Positions 6,380 to 8,514 of a DNA stretch of 8,514 nucleotides are shown here, piece after piece. Source of the stretch: an uncultured Eubacteriales bacterium (GTDB lineage: Bacteria > Bacillota > Clostridia > Oscillospirales > Acutalibacteraceae); the NCBI GenBank assembly GCA_934408795.1, contig CAKRVQ010000031.1:1-8514 (forward strand). Reading direction: 5' to 3'. Under the pieces are notes generated by a model. The model searched no databases. It was not told the origin of the DNA and was given only the letters and a program-made list of their open reading frames with translations. A program made the translations under genes and the position numbers. Every line of letters starts with the position of its first letter. Within the stretch, counting starts at the first letter, position 1.

Positions 6380-7132
6380 ATGCGTACACCTGATGAAATA
6401 AGAAGCATAAGTTTTACCAAGACCGCAATGGGCGGGTACAAGCAGTCCGAGGTCGATGAGTTTATTGACGAGATCGCCGTTCAGATAGAAAACATGGCGC
6501 TCAAGATGAAAGACTATGATATACGCAACCGCGAACTTGAGGACAAGCTGAGCAGCAACGCGGTATCGCAGTCGGGCATACAGAGCATTCTTGTTGCCGC
6601 ACAGCGGGTGGCTGATGAGGTGGAGAAGGATGCAAAGGACAATGCAGCAAAGCTGCTTGCCGATGCCAAAGAAAAGAAATCCGAGATCGATGCCAAATGC
6701 GAGCAGGCAATGTCGATAGCCCGCGAGCGGATCGAAGCTGATAAAAAGGCTGCCGACGAGAAGGCATCGAAGGTGATAAGCGACGCGACCGAGAAGGCCG
6801 AAGCACTTGTGAAAGAGGCTAAGGAGAGCGTTGAAAAGGAGCGTGCCCGCCTTGAAAAGCTGCGTTCCGACACTGCCGCTTTCAAAAAGCAGCTTTCCTC
6901 CCTTTTGTCCGAGCAGGCGGATCTGCTGAAGCAGATACCCGACGCCCCTTCCGTCTCCTCATTTGACCGCGGAGACAGGAGACCGGCATACGATTTCAGA
7001 AGAACCCCGGTTGAAGCTCCGTTACATAAGGAGTCTGCGCACGACGGTCAGGCAAAGGATGCCGGATCGGAAGCAAAAGTAAAAACATATACATTTGAAG
7101 ATGACGAGCCCGTTATGAAGTCGGAGTCCTGA
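6380..7132 (+). CDS. divIVA: DivIVA family cell division/polarity scaffold
   Basis: DivIVA proteins gather at negatively curved membrane (septa and poles) and recruit partners for division-site placement, wall growth or chromosome anchoring. This 250-aa protein begins MRTPDEIRSISFTKTAMGGYKQSEVDEFIDEI, the conserved membrane-binding domain; GGYKQSEVDEF (18-28) matches the family GYxxxEVxxFL pattern. A short coiled-coil covers about 33-60 and a long one, rich in Ala, Lys and Glu heptads, about 72-186. A polar, presumably disordered tail (187-250) ends in acidic residues. It is longer than B. subtilis DivIVA (164 aa), which is common in Clostridia. The Phe-Arg pair that B. subtilis inserts into the membrane is replaced by Ala-Met-Gly (16-18). 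It follows sepF and precedes ileS, the standard order. Which pathway it serves cannot be told. Confidence 0.93.
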   Translation: MRTPDEIRSISFTKTAMGGYKQSEVDEFIDEIAVQIENMALKMKDYDIRNRELEDKLSSNAVSQSGIQSILVAAQRVADEVEKDAKDNAAKLLADAKEKKSEIDAKCEQAMSIARERIEADKKAADEKASKVISDATEKAEALVKEAKESVEKERARLEKLRSDTAAFKKQLSSLLSEQADLLKQIPDAPSVSSFDRGDRRPAYDFRRTPVEAPLHKESAHDGQAKDAGSEAKVKTYTFEDDEPVMKSES

Positions 7133-7206
7133 TTGCGTGCGGTTTGCCCTTGTCAATCGACGGTATAGGTATAGCAATAATTAACAGCAAGGAGTCCCGT
7201 GTTAAA
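7133..7206 (+). other. divIVA-ileS gap with ileS ribosome binding site; no T-box
   Basis: Only 74 nt separate the genes. AAGGAG at 7189-7194 precedes the ileS ATG by 12 nt. GATTG (7131-7135) and CAATC (7154-7158) could pair weakly but no T-run follows. TTGTCA at 7150-7155 resembles a -35 box without a good -10 at the right distance. A T-box leader, common before Firmicutes ileS, would not fit in this space. Confidence 0.55.
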
Positions 7207-8514
7207 ATGGATTACAATAAAACACTCAATCTGCCGGTTACGGATTTCCCCATGCGGGCAGGACTTCCCGCCAGGGAACCCGAAGCATTGAAAGCCTGGC
7301 AGGAAAACAATGTTTACGATGAGCTTATGAGACTGAACGAAGGTAAGCCGCTTTATGTCCTTCATGACGGTCCCCCCTATGCAAACGGCATAATTCATAT
7401 GGGAACCGCCCTCAATAAGTCATTAAAGGATTTTGTCGTCAGGTATAAAAATATGACCGGCTTCAAGGCACCTTATGTGCCCGGTTACGACACTCACGGT
7501 CTGCCTACCGAGCTCAAGGCGCGAAAGGCAGCGGGTATGAAGTCGAGTGAACAGATATCTCCGCTTGAGCTCCGCAAAATATGCCGTGAGTTTGCCATCG
7601 GATTTGCCGACAGTCAGAGAAGGCAGTTTGAGCGTCTCGGTGTGCTCGGCGAGTGGGATGATCCTTATATGACGCTCAAGAACGAGTATGTCGCCAAGCA
7701 GGTCGAGATATTCGGAAGAATGGCGGAAAAGGGCTATATCTACAAGGGACTCAAGCCTGTTTATTGGTGCCCCGAATGCCGCACGGCGCTCGCCGAGGCG
7801 GAGGTCGAATATGCCAATGATCCCTGTTACTCGGTCTATGTCAAATTCCCGATAAAGGATGACAAAGGCAAGCTCGCGAGTCTCGGTGTCGATCTCGGCA
7901 AAACATATTATGTAATATGGACGACCACCACATGGACACTTCCAGGAAACCTTGCGATCTGTCTCGGACCCGAGTATGACTACGGCGTCTATGAGGCAAA
8001 CGGAGAATACTACATCATGGCGACCGAGCTTGCGGACGGAGTGCTCCGAAAAGCGGGAATAGAAGAGGCAAAGCTCCTCGGGACCTTCAAGGGCTCCGAA
8101 CTTGAATATACCGTTGCCCGCCATCCGTTTATGGACAGGGATTCGCTTGTTATAGTCGGCGACCATGTGACCCTTGAAAGCGGTACCGGCTGCGTTCATA
8201 CCGCGCCCGGATTCGGTGTTGACGACTTTGAAGTCTGCCGCAGGTATGAGGGCGTAGGAATCGTCGTTCCGGTAGATTCCAAAGGCGTTCTTACCGCCGA
8301 GGCGGGAGAGTTTGAGGGTCTTACGACCGATGAAGCAAACAAGGCGATCGCGAAGAGAATGAGTGAAGACGGTACACTTCTTGCGACCGAAAAGATAGTC
8401 CACCAGTATCCGCACTGCTGGAGATGCAAATCCCCGATACTCTTCCGCGCGACGGAACAGTGGTTCTGCTCCATAAAGGACTTTGCAGATACCGCAATAA
8501 AGGCTATAGAAAGC
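7207..8514 (+). CDS. ileS: Isoleucyl-tRNA synthetase, N-terminal part (3' end outside window)
   Basis: IleRS charges tRNA-Ile and hydrolyses mischarged valine. The frame stays open from ATG 7207 to the window edge: 436 of about 920 residues. The Rossmann fold has GPPYANGIIHMGTALNK, whose HIGH-type motif reads HMGT at 64-67, and PGYDTHGLPTE. The CP1 region carries CPEC (188-191) and CWRC (404-407), a likely zinc-binding pair. The editing domain has WTTTTWTLPGN at 238-248 and GTGCVHTAPGFGVDDF at 326-341, with the editing Asp kept but Phe336 where E. coli has His. The KMSKS loop, the anticodon domain and the C-terminal zinc finger lie downstream. The start follows AAGGAG with 12-nt spacing and gives the standard N-terminus MDYNKTLNLPVTDFPMRAGL. 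It follows divIVA as in B. subtilis. It is the bacterial (type 1-like) form by overall pattern. Confidence 0.97.
   Translation, partial: MDYNKTLNLPVTDFPMRAGLPAREPEALKAWQENNVYDELMRLNEGKPLYVLHDGPPYANGIIHMGTALNKSLKDFVVRYKNMTGFKAPYVPGYDTHGLPTELKARKAAGMKSSEQISPLELRKICREFAIGFADSQRRQFERLGVLGEWDDPYMTLKNEYVAKQVEIFGRMAEKGYIYKGLKPVYWCPECRTALAEAEVEYANDPCYSVYVKFPIKDDKGKLASLGVDLGKTYYVIWTTTTWTLPGNLAICLGPEYDYGVYEANGEYYIMATELADGVLRKAGIEEAKLLGTFKGSELEYTVARHPFMDRDSLVIVGDHVTLESGTGCVHTAPGFGVDDFEVCRRYEGVGIVVPVDSKGVLTAEAGEFEGLTTDEANKAIAKRMSEDGTLLATEKIVHQYPHCWRCKSPILFRATEQWFCSIKDFADTAIKAIES

Noticed and set aside
7423..8415. A 330-codon - strand frame opposite ileS
   Set aside because: The + strand encodes unmistakable IleRS motifs throughout. 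The - frame is an antisense shadow with no family resemblance.

Overview
The window looks like the chromosome of a Gram-positive anaerobe of the class Clostridia, most likely Oscillospiraceae/Ruminococcaceae-like. This rests on the pairing of mutS-mutL-miaA with a yggS-sepF-divIVA-ileS division cluster, on strong AAGGAGG-type ribosome binding sites, and on protein features: a MutL with an endonuclease domain, SepF, and a DivIVA with a GGY-type N-terminus. Base composition is roughly balanced, with frequent ATA (Ile) and AGG/AGA (Arg) codons. The genus cannot be fixed by reading alone. All eight real genes are on the + strand. I see no RNA genes, insertion sequences, CRISPR arrays or phage genes.

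Left half (1-3685): the 3' end of mutS, then mutL, then miaA. They are tightly packed: a 50-nt gap, then a stop/start overlap. MutS recognises mismatches and MutL, which here keeps its C-terminal nuclease motifs, nicks the daughter strand. MiaA prenylates A37 of tRNAs reading U-starting codons. MutL has an unusually long Ala/Ser/Thr/Gly-rich linker. The beta-clamp-binding motifs of both MutS and MutL look degenerate.

Middle (3686-3893): a 208-nt non-coding gap that holds about nine or ten degenerate copies of a ~15-nt A-rich unit. Neighbouring units can form alternative small hairpins. The same core 10-mer recurs exactly across the start codon of the next gene. This is the least ordinary stretch of the window.

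Right half (3894-8514): a membrane-anchored HlyD-like adaptor protein with no transporter beside it, then yggS (PLP homeostasis), sepF (FtsZ membrane anchor), divIVA (curvature-sensing coiled-coil scaffold) and the first 436 codons of ileS. This is the usual Firmicutes ylmE-sepF-ylmG-ylmH-divIVA-ileS order, but ylmG and ylmH are missing. The 92-nt gap where they would lie holds an inverted repeat and an orphan Shine-Dalgarno-like sequence.

Overall this is a conserved housekeeping region. I found no convincing new multi-gene system. The points worth a second look are the tandem repeat, the orphan adaptor and several residue-level deviations.
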